Of a stretch of DNA of 64,000 nucleotides, positions 22,010-32,230 are shown piece by piece. The translations under genes and the position numbers were made by a program. Every line of letters begins with the position of its first letter. Within the stretch, counting starts at the first letter, position 1. Below the pieces are notes generated by a model that was given only the letters and a program-made list of their open reading frames with translations, was not told the origin of the DNA and did no database searches. This DNA is from Rugalucina vietnamica (lineage: Eukaryota > Mollusca > Bivalvia > Lucinida > Lucinidae), in assembly GCA_964017185.1 (NCBI GenBank), contig OZ024870.1, positions 25,815,621-25,879,620 on the forward strand, given 5' to 3'.

Positions 22010-22814
22010 AAGAACTCCGCGGAGGTCGATATCGCACCTGCGTCGGGCAAAGTCAATAGACCGTGAAATATAGGTCAAGGGCACCGGGTCAAGGTGCGTG
22101 CCTGAAGGGCATGTCAAGGACAATTACTATGCAAGGTTTCAGACTCGCAGCTATCTCTGGTGTCGAGAAAACCAAACTTCAACGTAAAAATTTTCAAAGT
22201 CAGTGGACCTTGAAATATAGGTCAAGGGCACCAGGTTAAGGTGCGTGCTTGAAGGGTATGTCAAGGACAATTATTATGCAAGGTTTCAGACTCTCAGCTA
22301 TCTCTGATGTTGAGAAAACCAAACTTCGACGTAACTTTGACGTAAAAATTTTCAAAGTCAGTGGACCATGAAATATAGGTCAAGGGCACCAAGTTAAGGT
22401 GCGTGCTTGAAGGGTATGTCAAGGACAATTACTATGCAAGGTTTCAGACTTGCAGCTATCTCTGATGTCGAGAAAACCAAACTTTGACGTAAAAATTTTC
22501 AAAGTCAGTGGACCATGAAATATAGGTCAAGGGCACCAGATTAAGGTGCGTGCTTGAAGGGTATGTCAAGGACAATTACTATGCAAGGTTTCAGACTCGC
22601 AGCTATCTCTGATGTTGAGAAAACCAAACTTCGACGTAAATGTTGACAAAACTTTGACGTAAAAATTTTCAAAGTCTGTGGACCGTGAAATATAGGTCAA
22701 GGGCACCAGGTTAAGGTGCGTGCTTGAAGGGTATGTCAGGGACAATTACTATGCAAGGTTTCAGACTCGCAGCTATCTCTGATGTCGAGTCAACCAAACT
22801 TCGACGTAAATGTT

Positions 22815-22870
<56 letters not shown>

Positions 22871-22916
22871 GAAATTTGGACTCCTATATCGCACCCTGCT
22901 ATAAGCAGGTGCGATA
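22010..22916 (+). mobile_element. Pearl-like/HINE element P3
   Basis: Left ctccgcggag palindrome and tatcgcacctgc; five core units of about 145-170 bp (ggtcaagggcacc, aaggacaattactatgcaag, gcagctatctctgatgtcg); a (GACG/GAAC)n microsatellite at 22815-22870; right terminal hairpin tatcgcaccctgctataagc / aggtgcgata. Confidence 0.85.
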
Positions 22917-22922
22917 AAAATA

Positions 22923-23071
22923 ATATAGCCGTTTGTCAATAGTGATTTTTCGTAATTTTGACTATTGACAAACGTTTGTCATTAGCGATTTTATCGAAAA
23001 ATCGCTATTGACAAACGTTTGTAAATAGCAGATTTAACGTGTTTTCGCTATTGACAAACGTTTGTCATTAG
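22923..23071. repeat. Array of GACAAACGTTTGTC palindromes (right)
   Basis: Three to four copies in the same orientation and context as the array at 17246, sharing even the spacer gattt-acgt-ttttcgctatt. It directly follows the P3 element. Confidence 0.85.
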
Positions 23072-23520
23072 CCTCTTCCATTTAATTATGTACAATAGCA
23101 ATGATTTAACAGGCGGTTTACTTTAATTATGTCAGGATAACCACAAGTCATCAAAATAACATGAATATACCGGCCGGAGATCGAAATCGCAACTTTTTTT
23201 TTTCGAAGCGAACGCACTATCTATACATGTAAAACCATCGCGGCCTGTCTTATTAAATGTTCGGACCTCACTTGTCCGCCAGCATTTCTTGGTAAGCTGT
23301 TAACGTAACCGTTATCAAATATTCAGATTATGGTTCCATATAAATCGCAAATAATTTGAGCATTCGTACATGTACATGTATATATACTCGTATGTTTTAG
23401 ATCGAGACTACATGTAGTAGGAAAGAATTTGCATCAAAAGTTATTCTCCATGAACTACCACAAAGCCGTTTAAATCATGAACTTATGGGATCGCCTAAAT
23501 TGATGCCCTTTCACCCGTAA
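23072..23520. other. Transposon-block interior; possible SINE head
   Basis: A degraded tRNA-like head may lie on the minus strand at about 23163-23250 (ggccgcgatggtt, gtgcgttcgcttcg, ttcgatctccggccgg). No gene. Confidence 0.4.
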
Positions 23521-24486
23521 TACGAGGGGGGTTCAAAAAGTTCGAGGAAAAGTGCTGGCAAATTTATAATTGTCTTCGGAAATTTACGTTCTCTGTGCAT
23601 TTTGTAAATTAACATATAGTTAACATATGCACAGAATTTGAATAAAATCGGATGAAAATTAGGCATTAAATCACGTGCGTTTCTAAGGTAACAACAGTAA
23701 AACCGGCCCAACGTCACAACAACGTCATGCTACACGCATTCATGCCGCTGTTGGCTAGCTCTTAAGCATTTTCGGAATCAACCTGGCATATGGGCGTCTG
23801 ATTGTCAGTTCTGTGTGTGTAATGCGGTAAATGTGCCGAAACTACAATTCGATATGTTGTGTATTTCACGAATTCTAGTCTTTTCTATCACGACGATCAT
23901 TTTAGACAGTATGACGTTATTTGACGTTACACTGTGCGAGTCGACATGGACGCATTTCTGGTCGTGTAGAAATCATGCATACTACTTGTTGATTGCCGTT
24001 TTCTTAATTTTCTTGTTGCCATATGCGCTTTCTGCTCTTAGCAGTGTTTATTTCATTTATAGTCCTTTCCAAACACACAATTTATCGAATAACGTTGTTC
24101 CCTTCGCATTTTAGGCATACCCACTAAACAAAATGGGCGCTTAACGCCAAAATGACGTCACAGACTTATATGACGTAATGTGCTCATCGCAAACATATTG
24201 AACTTTGCTCATACAAAGTTTGGTGAAAAAAGCATGGTTAATTATCAAATGCAACCTCATCATTAGACATCGACTCTTTGCAAAAATGAACAAAAGTGGG
24301 CCGGTAATCGTGATGTACGGTTTCCATAGCAACCACTGTTAGCATTGTGTTCATGCCAGAGCAGCAAAATTTGCTGTATAAGTACAAATCATGTTGGTCT
24401 ATATAAATGTAGTAGTTTAATACACCTGATTTACAAAATAAGAATATGATGGCACTTTTCCGCGAACTTTTTGAAACCCCCTCGTA
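23521..24486. mobile_element. Non-autonomous mariner-type element
   Basis: Inverted ends tacgaggggggttcaaaaag ttcgaggaaaagtgc and gcacttttccgcgaactttt tgaaaccccctcgta include TA at both outer borders. The cgaggg-ttcaaaaagttcg terminus is typical of mariner. At 966 bp it has no transposase ORF. Confidence 0.82.
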
Positions 24487-25583
24487 TTGCATGGTATTAA
24501 CATACATAAATGGTCAACAAAATTTACAGAAATCACTGTTGACTGATTTGGCCAAGTGGTAGAATTTGCAGCATAACCAGGAAGTGTGTTTCGGCATACA
24601 CAGTCATGTTCTTGTGTCACATTCTCTAATGCACACGAAGCTGACACTGCTCCTTCACATGATAAGGAAGCTGTCTGCCGTAAAGTGAAATAAAAAGTCG
24701 AGCAAATAAAAATGCCGACCGTGCAACCAACACTGTCATATGACTTACTCCCAATTGACGGCTAAATGCATCACGTAGATATGAATGTACATGTCCATAC
24801 ATTGCTATTCACGCACATGCATTTGCATCATTAAAATCATTCTTGTTCAAACATTTTACATCAGTGCATCAAAGTAAGTGGCTGAAATATACAAACTTTT
24901 CTTTACATGTACATGAATTTGGGACAATGTCGTTTATGATAGTATTTTTCTTTTATTTTTCTTTTACGTTTGCACCATTATTTTGTCGTCATTTGTGTTA
25001 CGACATCGAGATATAAATGTGGATGCATCAAACATACAAAACATACATACTCAAGTATTTGCAGTTCATAGCGTGTCGGATGCTGTTTCGGTAGTTTTTG
25101 TAAGTGAAGGGTTTACAAATACGAATGTTGTGTAGCCCATTTCGAACGACGTCGGGACATCCGAAACTTGTACAGTACCATAAAGCGACGAAAACGTACC
25201 GACATAACCGTGGCTGAGGACAAGGACGTTAGTAACAGCAATATTGCGCAGTGATTTTTCTATTCATGCACATGCATATTAAAGTTTGTATACTTAGACG
25301 GTCCCGGTAATTTTTAAAACTGACACCAAAATATAAGGTCATGTATTTGTTTTCGTGTAAAATGAGTGTATCCGCTCCTGCCTTCTACGGAAACATTAAT
25401 AAAGGTTAAGTTTTAATGCGATTTAACGTGTAAATTTGATGTAAGATATCCATACGCCAGTTGAGCTGTGTGCTAGTCGAGCTGCACATGTTTTTCGGAA
25501 ACGATCAGGATGTGCGATTTTTGGAACAAGTGCACTTATTAGATCGAATACGGTGAAAAATTCATATCTATACATCTTGATCA
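24487..25583. other. Transposon-block interior, no gene
   Basis: 1.1 kb of AT-rich sequence without a recognisable repeat, ORF or RNA gene. Confidence 0.5.
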
Positions 25584-26002
25584 TGTAAGGGGATAGCTTC
25601 CCTTGGAAATATGCAAATTTCAAACTCGAGACTTTGTGAATCGAGTAAGTGTTAGGTATACAGTAAACCACCCTTGGTGGATGAGCATGATTTTCCAAAG
25701 ACGGGGTTTGCTGTGGCTCGGCTTGGCCGCTCGTTACATTTGGTGGCAGTGGTGGGATGATGACAACCGCCAGACCGGGGTTGCCTTACCCATGTAGTCT
25801 CCAGGCCAAGACTCGGGGCGAGTCTTCTCGGAGGGGGAAGTAATGTAACGGGATAGCTTCACTTGGAAATATGCAAATTTCAAACTCGAGACTTTGTGAA
25901 TGGAGTAAGTGTTAGGTATATAGCGGAGTAAACCACCCTTGGTGGATGAGCATGCTTTTCCATCGACGGGGTTTGCTGTGGCTTGGCTCGGCTGTACGTT
26001 AC
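25584..26002 (+). mobile_element. Miniature LTR retroelement (TRIM-like, Gypsy-type signals)
   Basis: Two direct repeats of about 155-159 bp (25584-25738, 25844-26002) begin TGTAA and end TTAC(A). The 105-bp interior starts tttggtggcagtggtgggat, the primer-binding region layout of many Ty3/Gypsy elements, and ends gagggggaag, a polypurine tract directly before the 3' LTR. No coding capacity remains. After the 3' LTR its last 25 bp are repeated in inverted order (ccgagccaagccacag). Confidence 0.75.
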
Positions 26003-26052
26003 TTGTAACGTACAGCCACGTTACATGTAACGTACATCCGAGCCAAGCCACA

Positions 26053-26205
26053 GCGTACAGAAATATCCGATTAAAGAAGTAGGGGGATTGTACTAGCCGA
26101 GTAGTGAAAACAAAGACGCTTATCAGCTGTGCAGATACTGCACAGTTGATCTGCGACTTTATTATCGCATGAGTATAAGTCCAGCGTTCTCATGACGCGG
26201 CTCAT
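26053..26205 (-). mobile_element. MITE-A copy 12 (left part lost)
   Basis: agtagggggattgtactagc, cttatcagctgtgcagatac tgcacag, ending tctcatgacgcggctca. Directly followed by a MITE-B end remnant (ataaaagtggggtatac) to about 26245. Confidence 0.75.
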
Positions 26206-26245
26206 ATAAAAGTGGGGTATACATTATATGGACATGTTATCATGA

Positions 26246-27250
26246 TGTGTGTAAATATGTTGAGGAATACCTCATACAATGTATATGGGTTTAAAGCACA
26301 TGAACATGTAAATGCGTTTGTTAATTTACTCGATTAATTATCAATTAATTTATCAATTATCAGTAATTGATAAATTGTCTTTACTTGTCATTTTTCACCA
26401 TGTATCATGCACTTTCCTATGCACTTGACATTGCGGACCGCACCTTGTAAAAACAACATACGCCAACACAAAATGTTCATGGCGGAGTTGTCGTTATGCA
26501 TGGCAATAGGTTTTGCGTTTATGCATTTAGCAAGAAAAACAGATGCTTAAAAGAAGAAAAGTGTATAAATTGTTTTCTCTTTATCCGCCTTATTCTTATG
26601 TGAAGATTTGGTCATAAATTTGGTATGAAAAAAGTGTTTATGCGAACAGTGCCCCTGATAAACGAGTGATTTAGAGGTATTGACAAAACTTTGTGCTAGT
26701 TAAATACTGTGTATCCTTATCATCGAGAATGTTGTATTGCATATTCATATAGGAGTTAGGAGATCGCTGCAGGGTAATCGGGTCAATAAAATTTTACAAA
26801 AATAGCTTGCTCCATAAGCTGACAATGTGATGAAATTATGCTATTTCATTCTACATGCACGTTTCCATAGCTTGACATACAACCAGAACCAGAAAAATTA
26901 CAATATGAATTCAAGAATGCGCAAAATGGTTACCTATTATACTCGTACATGTTTATGGCCTATTGCTTTTATGTTTCCTAGCTCAAACAAATGAAGCTAC
27001 TTGGATAAAGACATAATTGAGATGAAACAAAGTACTTCTTAATTTGTATGTCAAATGCGAGTCTAGTCATGCCTGACCAACCGTAACGGAAACCAGTGAA
27101 GAAGATTGTGGAATGTTTGCTCAGTAATTAATGTGCCTTATTAAAGTGTGTCAAACTGTTAGAGGTGCCATATACAAAAACACTTATAAATACTGATCAG
27201 TTAAAGGTCTAAAACTACTTTAATTATTAAAAATATGGTAAAATCGATTT
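26246..27250. other. Transposon-block interior, no gene
   Basis: AT-rich; short AT palindromes (tcaattatcagtaattga) near 26340-26375. No gene. Confidence 0.5.
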
Positions 27251-27610
27251 TCACAATCGTGCACAATATTTCTCCGAGAAACACCGCGAACAGGTAAATC
27301 TGGACTTACCTGTTTTCACCGGTTAATACCTGCGGTCGCGGTGAAATTTCTCGGTGTTTCTCCGAGAAATCGAACTGAACGAAACGCGAAATATCTTAAT
27401 GAAAAGAGAAATTTAGCGTTCTTTCTCCGAGAAAAATAGCTTAGGGTCCTCCGAGAAAAGAGGAATATGTTGTTGATTTTTTACCGGGACTGTACCAATA
27501 TGCTAGTTGAGCAGTGTTCGCTTGTTTTTAGAAAATGACCATGGTATGTGCTTTAATATTGGAGCATGTGCATTAATTAGAACAAATACGGTATGCTGAT
27601 TTATATTCAG

Positions 27611-27765
27611 AGAGTGCTAGTGCAGTGGAAATCCCAACAACTTGGACACAGATGGGTAAATCAGAAAACCTGAAAGTTGTGACCCTGCAGACAACCGACC
27701 AAGAGTACCAGGATGTAGCTCAACAGTTCAACAGCACAAGTGGTGCCAACTTCACAATAACTAAG
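27611..27765 (+). CDS. PARP14: PARP14-like: PARP catalytic domain, first exon
   Basis: Acceptor tatattcag/ag, donor actaag/gtaaaa; phase 1 in, phase 0 out. Encodes ESASAVEIPTTWTQMG, then NLKVVTLQTTDQEYQDVAQQ and ANFTITK. The P-x-x-W start and E-Y-x-x-V-x-x-x-F helix mark the start of the ADP-ribosyltransferase domain of PARP10/14/15-type enzymes; there is no helical regulatory domain before it, as expected for this group. A 12.2-kb intron built from transposon sequence separates it from the WWE exon; the block's right terminal repeat ends 17 nt before this exon. Confidence 0.93.
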
Positions 27766-27897
27766 GTAAAATAATCCTGTATAATAAGAAAAAGACTTTC
27801 AGTGGCAGAAGTTTTAGTATTGTAGAGCTTAGACTCTGGAACACTTCTCCTGAGTACACGACAGAGTCAGTAGATACTTTCAAATAGAATTTGAAAA

Positions 27898-28457
27898 TAT
27901 ATAGAGGATATTTGCTTTTTTGAGGTGAATACCAAATATATTTCATCGAGTGAGTTGAAAACATCAGAATTTTCACGAGTGCGCAGCACGAGTGAAAATT
28001 ATTATGTTTTCAACTCACGAGATGAAATATATTTGGTATTCACCGAAAAAAAAAGCAAATTTTCTTTTTATTTTATAAATTACACGGGCATTTTCCAATT
28101 CACAAGGCAGGCTGTATAAATGCAAAAACCAAAGATTTTTGAAAACACAAATAATTTTGGTACCACATTAACTCTTATGTTCTAACTAAGAAAATGAATA
28201 CCCACACTTTATGTTTTCCTTCATAAATAACTGAGTTATAGGCGTTTGAATTTCTGAAGTGAGGCACATTTCATGGCGTCAAGTAAATGGAAACGTCAGA
28301 AGTAATCCAAAAAATCTGACGTCATTACAGTGACGATATAGGCTGATATCAGTCACTAGTGACTTTTGATATCAGTGAGATTTGATATCAGTGAAATTTC
28401 ATATCAATGAAAATACCAATTTTATCAAGTTTTGATATACATTGGGTTTCACTGTAA
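27898..28457 (+). mobile_element. Repeat D, copy 1, with long foldback head
   Basis: Starts atagaggatatttgctttt. The first 150 bp fold back on themselves (ggtgaataccaaatatattt... gagtgcgcagcacgag ...aaatatatttggtattcacc). The tail has several gatatcagtga motifs and ends tttcactgtaa. It starts 132 nt after the donor at 27766. An inverted second copy is at 43974-44465. Confidence 0.75.
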
Positions 28458-29055
28458 AGTATAAAATAAACATGTTTAGAGACTTCTTTCCATTCTTTTG
28501 AAAGTAAAACAGGATGTTTTGACCTGACTAGTTTATTGAATTTATTGACACTTTGAACTTATTATCTTTATTTATAATTTTATGTTTGTTAAATACCTTG
28601 TCACACCTATCCTAAAGTCCTTCGATGCAGACTTACAAAATAGTTTTTGTATGTTTGATATATTGTTTGATGTCCGAGTAAACTGCTGTGGTCATGCCGG
28701 TATGTAAGCTGTTGAAAGGAATGTAAAACAATATTTAAAATGAACAAGAATTCCTTTTTGCAATAAAACGCAAGTCAACCCGAGTCTGCATTGAGGGAGT
28801 TTCACTTATGTCTGACTAGTCCTTAAACACCAGTGAATGAAAACATGTATCTATTTTATATGTAGAAGTTGGTGTTTAAGTAAATAAATATGTTTCAAGA
28901 AATGTTTTCCAGAATTGTCAATAAGTTCCAGGATATATTTCATGTAATTGATGTTATTCTAAGCGACTTCAAAGAAAATGATGTAAGAAAAGTGGTACAA
29001 AGTCAGGCTTTCCAATCATAAAAGCATTTATTAATTGCATCATACGGATGACAAA
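28458..29055. other. Intron sequence, no feature
   Basis: AT-rich intron, nothing recognisable. Confidence 0.5.
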
Positions 29056-29168
29056 CTGGGCCAATACGAGAAAACTGTGCCAATACGAGAAAACTGGGCC
29101 AATACGAGAAAACTGGGCCAATACGAGAAAAACAAGGCCAATACAGAAAAACAAGGCCAATACGAAAA
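29056..29168. repeat. Minisatellite, ~19-bp unit GGCCAATACGAGAAAACTG
   Basis: About six copies, the last two shortened. The unit resembles the gggccaatacgaaattac arm of the foldback at 29787-29917. Confidence 0.9.
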
Positions 29169-29415
29169 TGACGTCATTCCATGTTCTTTTTCAAAAGAAT
29201 ATGGCAGCCATGTTTTCCTGTTTCGCCACTTAAAAACTGCAGTTGTATTTATAACATAAGCTTAAACTGCAGTTGCATTTATAGAAGTAGAAATAATCGT
29301 CAACAGTTATCGCTAATAAAAAGGAAAAGCGGAATTCAGACGACAAGGTTGGTTTATTTTGTAGCTAGATCTAGGCGTTTAAACCGTTTGTTGACTTTGT
29401 TTTATCTTATGAAAC

Positions 29416-29416
<1 letters not shown>

Positions 29417-29455
<39 letters not shown>

Positions 29456-29460
29456 TTTTT
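29417..29460. repeat. (TTTA)n microsatellite
   Basis: About ten uninterrupted tetranucleotide copies. Confidence 0.95.
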
Positions 29461-29786
29461 CGCAAGCTAAATAGTTAAAATAGGCTACATTGTTATTATG
29501 TTCATTTGCCTTCTTCCCTGGTTTTCTCCTAAGTGTCGACTCGCTATCACAAATTTCGCAGTGTTTCGATGAGACTGAATCACACAGTGGCCTGTATTCC
29601 AGATTTTATCAAAAAATTCTATGTAGTTTATAGGCCTCTACTCGTGGCTTCAGTGTTTAAAGCAGAAGAGGATGCTATTTTTCTGCATGTACATGCATGT
29701 GTCTATTTTTATGGCTTTTATCCATTGCGTTGTGCACTTTGTCAAAGAGCACAATTCAAATAGAAGAGTTAATTAATAAAATTGTC

Positions 29787-29917
29787 ATTAATCAAGTAAT
29801 TTCGTATTGGACAAGTTACAGGTCCTCGGCCAGCTGTATTGGCCCGAGGCGGAGCCGAGGGCCAATACAGCAGACCTCGGACCTGTAACTGGGCCAATAC
29901 GAAATTACTTGATTAAT
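29787..29917. mobile_element. Foldback (long hairpin) element
   Basis: Arms attaatcaagtaatttcgta ttgg... and ...gggccaatacgaaattactt gattaat enclose acaggtcc / ctgtattggcccgaggcgg agccgagggccaatacag. Nearly the whole 131 bp can form one hairpin with a cgaggcggagccgag loop. Confidence 0.85.
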
Positions 29918-29946
29918 AACATTATAATATAAATAAACTTTCAAAT

Positions 29947-30181
29947 GAGCCGCCGCATGGGAAAAACAACAACCTGCATAGGCGAAAACAAAGGCGCAGA
30001 TCAGCTTCGCAGTTACTGCGAAGCTGATCAGCGCCTTTGTTTTCGCTACACGGATAGTACAATATTTCTACTTTCTAAATCCAAAATTTGCAGCCTCTAG
30101 CCATCTTCTGTAACTGTACGGCCCGGTTTATGTTGGACCTGTTCGGAACCCACATTGTTGGTTTTCTCACACACAGGCTCA
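29947..30181 (+). mobile_element. MITE-A copy 13
   Basis: gagccgccgcatgggaaaaa to tctcacacacaggctca, AAAT on both sides, perfect core cttcgcagttactgcgaag. Without the later SINE its right end would be 13 nt from the exon now at 30408. Confidence 0.93.
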
Positions 30182-30182
30182 A

Positions 30183-30390
30183 ATCTGATTCTACACCGCT
30201 GTGTCTGGTGTGGGTTCGAGCCCCGCTCTGGCCACATGTGAAACAAGACAAGTTCTGCTTGCGGGTGTGTCAGGTGCTTTTTCTCGGGGTTCTCCCGTTT
30301 TTGCCCCACCTACTGATTGGCCCATCTCATATGAGCTGAAATAATCTTGAAAGGGCCGTAAAACAAAATAATAAAAAAAAAATAAAAAAT
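30183..30390 (+). mobile_element. tRNA-derived SINE (family 1), plus strand
   Basis: Same family as 8101-8312 (gtgtgggttcgagccccgc, gcgggtgtgtcaggtgc, tcatatgagctgaaataatc, A-rich tail). AATCTGATTCTA is found directly before it and again at the end of the intron, where it forms most of the splice acceptor region of the exon at 30408: a target-site duplication. Confidence 0.82.
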
Positions 30391-30407
30391 CTAAAATCTG
30401 ATTCTAG

Positions 30408-30585
30408 ATTGACAGGATCCAGAACATGACATTATACCAACAGTACCAAGCCAAGAAGAAGCTTCTGACCCAGCAGAATAAAACAGGGACACAGAACGAA
30501 AGAATACTATGGCATGGTACTGCACCAGAGGCTGTCGATAGTATCAATGCTCATGGCTTTAATAGGAGTTATTGCGGGAAAAATG
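30408..30585 (+). CDS. PARP14: PARP14-like: PARP catalytic domain, exon with catalytic His
   Basis: Acceptor tgattctag/at, donor aaatg/gtaagt; phase 0 in, phase 1 out. Reads IDRIQNMTLYQQYQAKKKLL then NERILWHGTAPEAVDSINAH and GFNRSYCGKN. W-H-G-T holds the first residue of the catalytic triad (His contacting NAD+). GFNRSYCGKN is the family donor-loop start, which runs straight into N-A-x-x-[FY]-G on the terminal exon. Its splice acceptor region is the right-hand target duplication of a SINE (30183-30390). Confidence 0.95.
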
Positions 30586-31041
30586 GTAAGTTTGGTAATT
30601 TTTTTATTTTTTTTTCAATAAAAACATGTTCATGGAAGACAGTGGTTGGGTATATGATACAAAATGCTTGTAGCATGAACTCATAGCAGCATCATGATTA
30701 GTTTGAATAGCTTGTAGGCACCTGTGTTCAGAGTTTAAACAATACTACCATTGGCAGCCAAATGCATGTATTGTTCCAGGTTTCACCATTTGTGCCAGTG
30801 GTACTGGCACTGGTACTAGTCTCAGTGTTGTTGACAACAGTGAGTGTTCCCTACCACTGGTTGCCACTTGCCAGTTAAATTACAGGATGGGCAAGTTTTC
30901 CAATCCTTGAAGTCACAAAATGGACCTAAGGTTTATGAATTTATCACAATCATGCAGGAAATTAGGCTGATATACATGCATTGGAATCTTAGAAATTTTC
31001 CATGTTACCGGGTAATCTCTGTACATTCTTTCTTTTCTTTC

Positions 31042-31186
31042 CCACAGGCATCACCATGTTGTGTCCTTGAGCAAGACGCATTAACTCCCTACAGTACTGG
31101 TTAAACCCAGGAAGAGTTGGCACGGTCTCGATATGACTGAAAAATTGTTGACTGGGAGTTAAGCCTCAATACAAACAAACAAAAAC
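31042..31186 (+). mobile_element. SINE (family 3) in the last intron before terminal exon A
   Basis: ttgtgtccttgagcaagacg head-like part, atgactgaaaaattgttgac, and a (CAAA)n tail. TCTTTTCTTTC occurs on both sides (31031-31041, 31187-31197), so the pyrimidine tract of the acceptor at 31203 is its target duplication. A fragment of the same family is at 46252-46307. Confidence 0.7.
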
Positions 31187-31202
31187 TCTTTTCTTTCTTC
31201 AG

Positions 31203-31489
31203 CGGTGGTATTTGGGGAAGGTGTCTACTTTGCCATTGGGGCCCAGTATTCAGCACAGAATACATACTCACGCCCAGACCCCAATGGTATCAAAAGAATG
31301 TATCTGAGCAAGGTTCTCACAGGAGAGTTCTGTAAGGGGAAGAATGGCATGCGGGTGCCCCCACCGAAACCAGGCGGTGCAGCTCATGCCCTGTATGACT
31401 CTGTCGTCAATAATGTTGCAAGCCCAACAATGTTCATAATCTTCAATGATACCCAAGCCTACCCTGACTACCTGGTTGCTTTCAAGTAG
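31203..31489 (+). CDS. PARP14: PARP14-like: terminal catalytic exon, version A
   Basis: Acceptor ctttcttcag/cg; enters in phase 1; stop tag at 31487-31489. Reads AVVFGEGVYFAIGAQYSAQN..., RMYLSKVLTGEFCKGKNGMR and ends SPTMFIIFNDTQAYPDYLV-AFK. G-V-Y-F-A carries the catalytic Tyr; aligned to PARP1, the position of the polymerase Glu is Met (P-T-M-F-I-I-F). The triad is therefore H-Y-M, which predicts mono- rather than poly-ADP-ribosylation. Its first residues (AVVFGEG) are less canonical than in version B. A SINE lies in the upstream intron. Confidence 0.93.
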
Positions 31490-31696
31490 TAGAGAAATAG
31501 ACAAGAACTTGGATGCAAAGATATATTTGGAAATAGACATTTTTGGTGGAATAATTGAATTAACATTTATTAATATCAGGTACCTTCAATATGCTGAATC
31601 ATGTTTAATTCAATGACATAGCCACAACAAACTGTAGATTAGTAAATTTACAGACTGATCACTACATTTGGTGTTCTTTGCTCAGCATATACTTTT

Positions 31697-32230
31697 TAGC
31701 TCACCTGAGCCGTTAGACCCACAAGGTGAATTTATGGTATACCCATGCTCTATCGTACGTCATTGTTGTTTTGTAGTTGTTGTTGTCCACAATGTTCAAA
31801 CATCTCCTCTGAAATCTCTGGGCAGATCAAAGCCAAACTTCATGTGGAGCATCCTTAGGAAGGGAGAACTAAAGTTTATATAAATGGTCCATTCACATGA
31901 CCAAGATGGTCGCCATGCCCATATATCTTCTTCTCTGGAACTGAAGGGCCAATTTCAATGAAACTTGGTATGTAGCATCAGGGACTCTGGTCCATCATAG
32001 TTTGTATAAATCATGACCTCTTGTTGACCTTTACCGATTTTACGGCAAGGTCAATTTGGGTCACACGGAAAAAAGGTAAAACATCTGATTTTTCATAAAG
32101 TTTTGCAGCCTGGTAAATATGGACAACTTATTGGGTTAATGAAGTAATATGAGTATTCAAGGTCAAGGTCATTTCTTGACCTTGGCCAACTGTAATTTCT
32201 TGACCTGATTCTTTCTTGACAAACAATGTT
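31697..32230 (-). mobile_element. Pearl-like/HINE element E, copy 1 (fragment)
   Basis: Begins agctcacctgagccgttag, the known bivalve agctcacctgag end, followed by cttcatgtggagcatcctta, catgaccaagatggtcgcc, gaaacttggtatgtagcatc and ttgacctttaccg. It lies 208 bp after terminal exon A; a related copy lies 277 bp after exon B. Confidence 0.6.

Larger units (their letters stand above)
16611..27492. mobile_element. Inner inverted ends CASTCCCGGTAAAAA, 10.9 kb apart
   Basis: Left cactcccggtaaaaaaataa caacatattcc; right, reverse strand, cagtcccggtaaaaaatcaa caacatattcc. Both are preceded by TA and followed inward by clusters of ttctcggtgtttctccgag motifs (16640-16840 and 27255-27460). The enclosed 10.9 kb holds nested SINE, LINE, LTR, mariner and pearl-like insertions. 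It could be one large element or two related terminal fragments; the inverted layout with outward ends favours one. Confidence 0.5.
16125..27593. mobile_element. Intronic block bounded by inverted terminal sequences (outer pair)
   Basis: Left tactgtattggttctaatta gtgcac and right (reverse strand) taccgtatttgttctaatta atgcac match over about 25 bp and enclose nearly the whole intron between the WWE and catalytic exons. A second left-type end (attgttctaattagggcgca) follows MITE-A copy 11 at 16439. Either one large non-autonomous element or two ends of separate elements; no transposase ORF seen. Confidence 0.4.

Noticed and set aside
29035..29259. ORFs reading GQYEKT / ANTRKL repeats
   Set aside because: Translation of the 19-bp minisatellite in two frames; not a gene.
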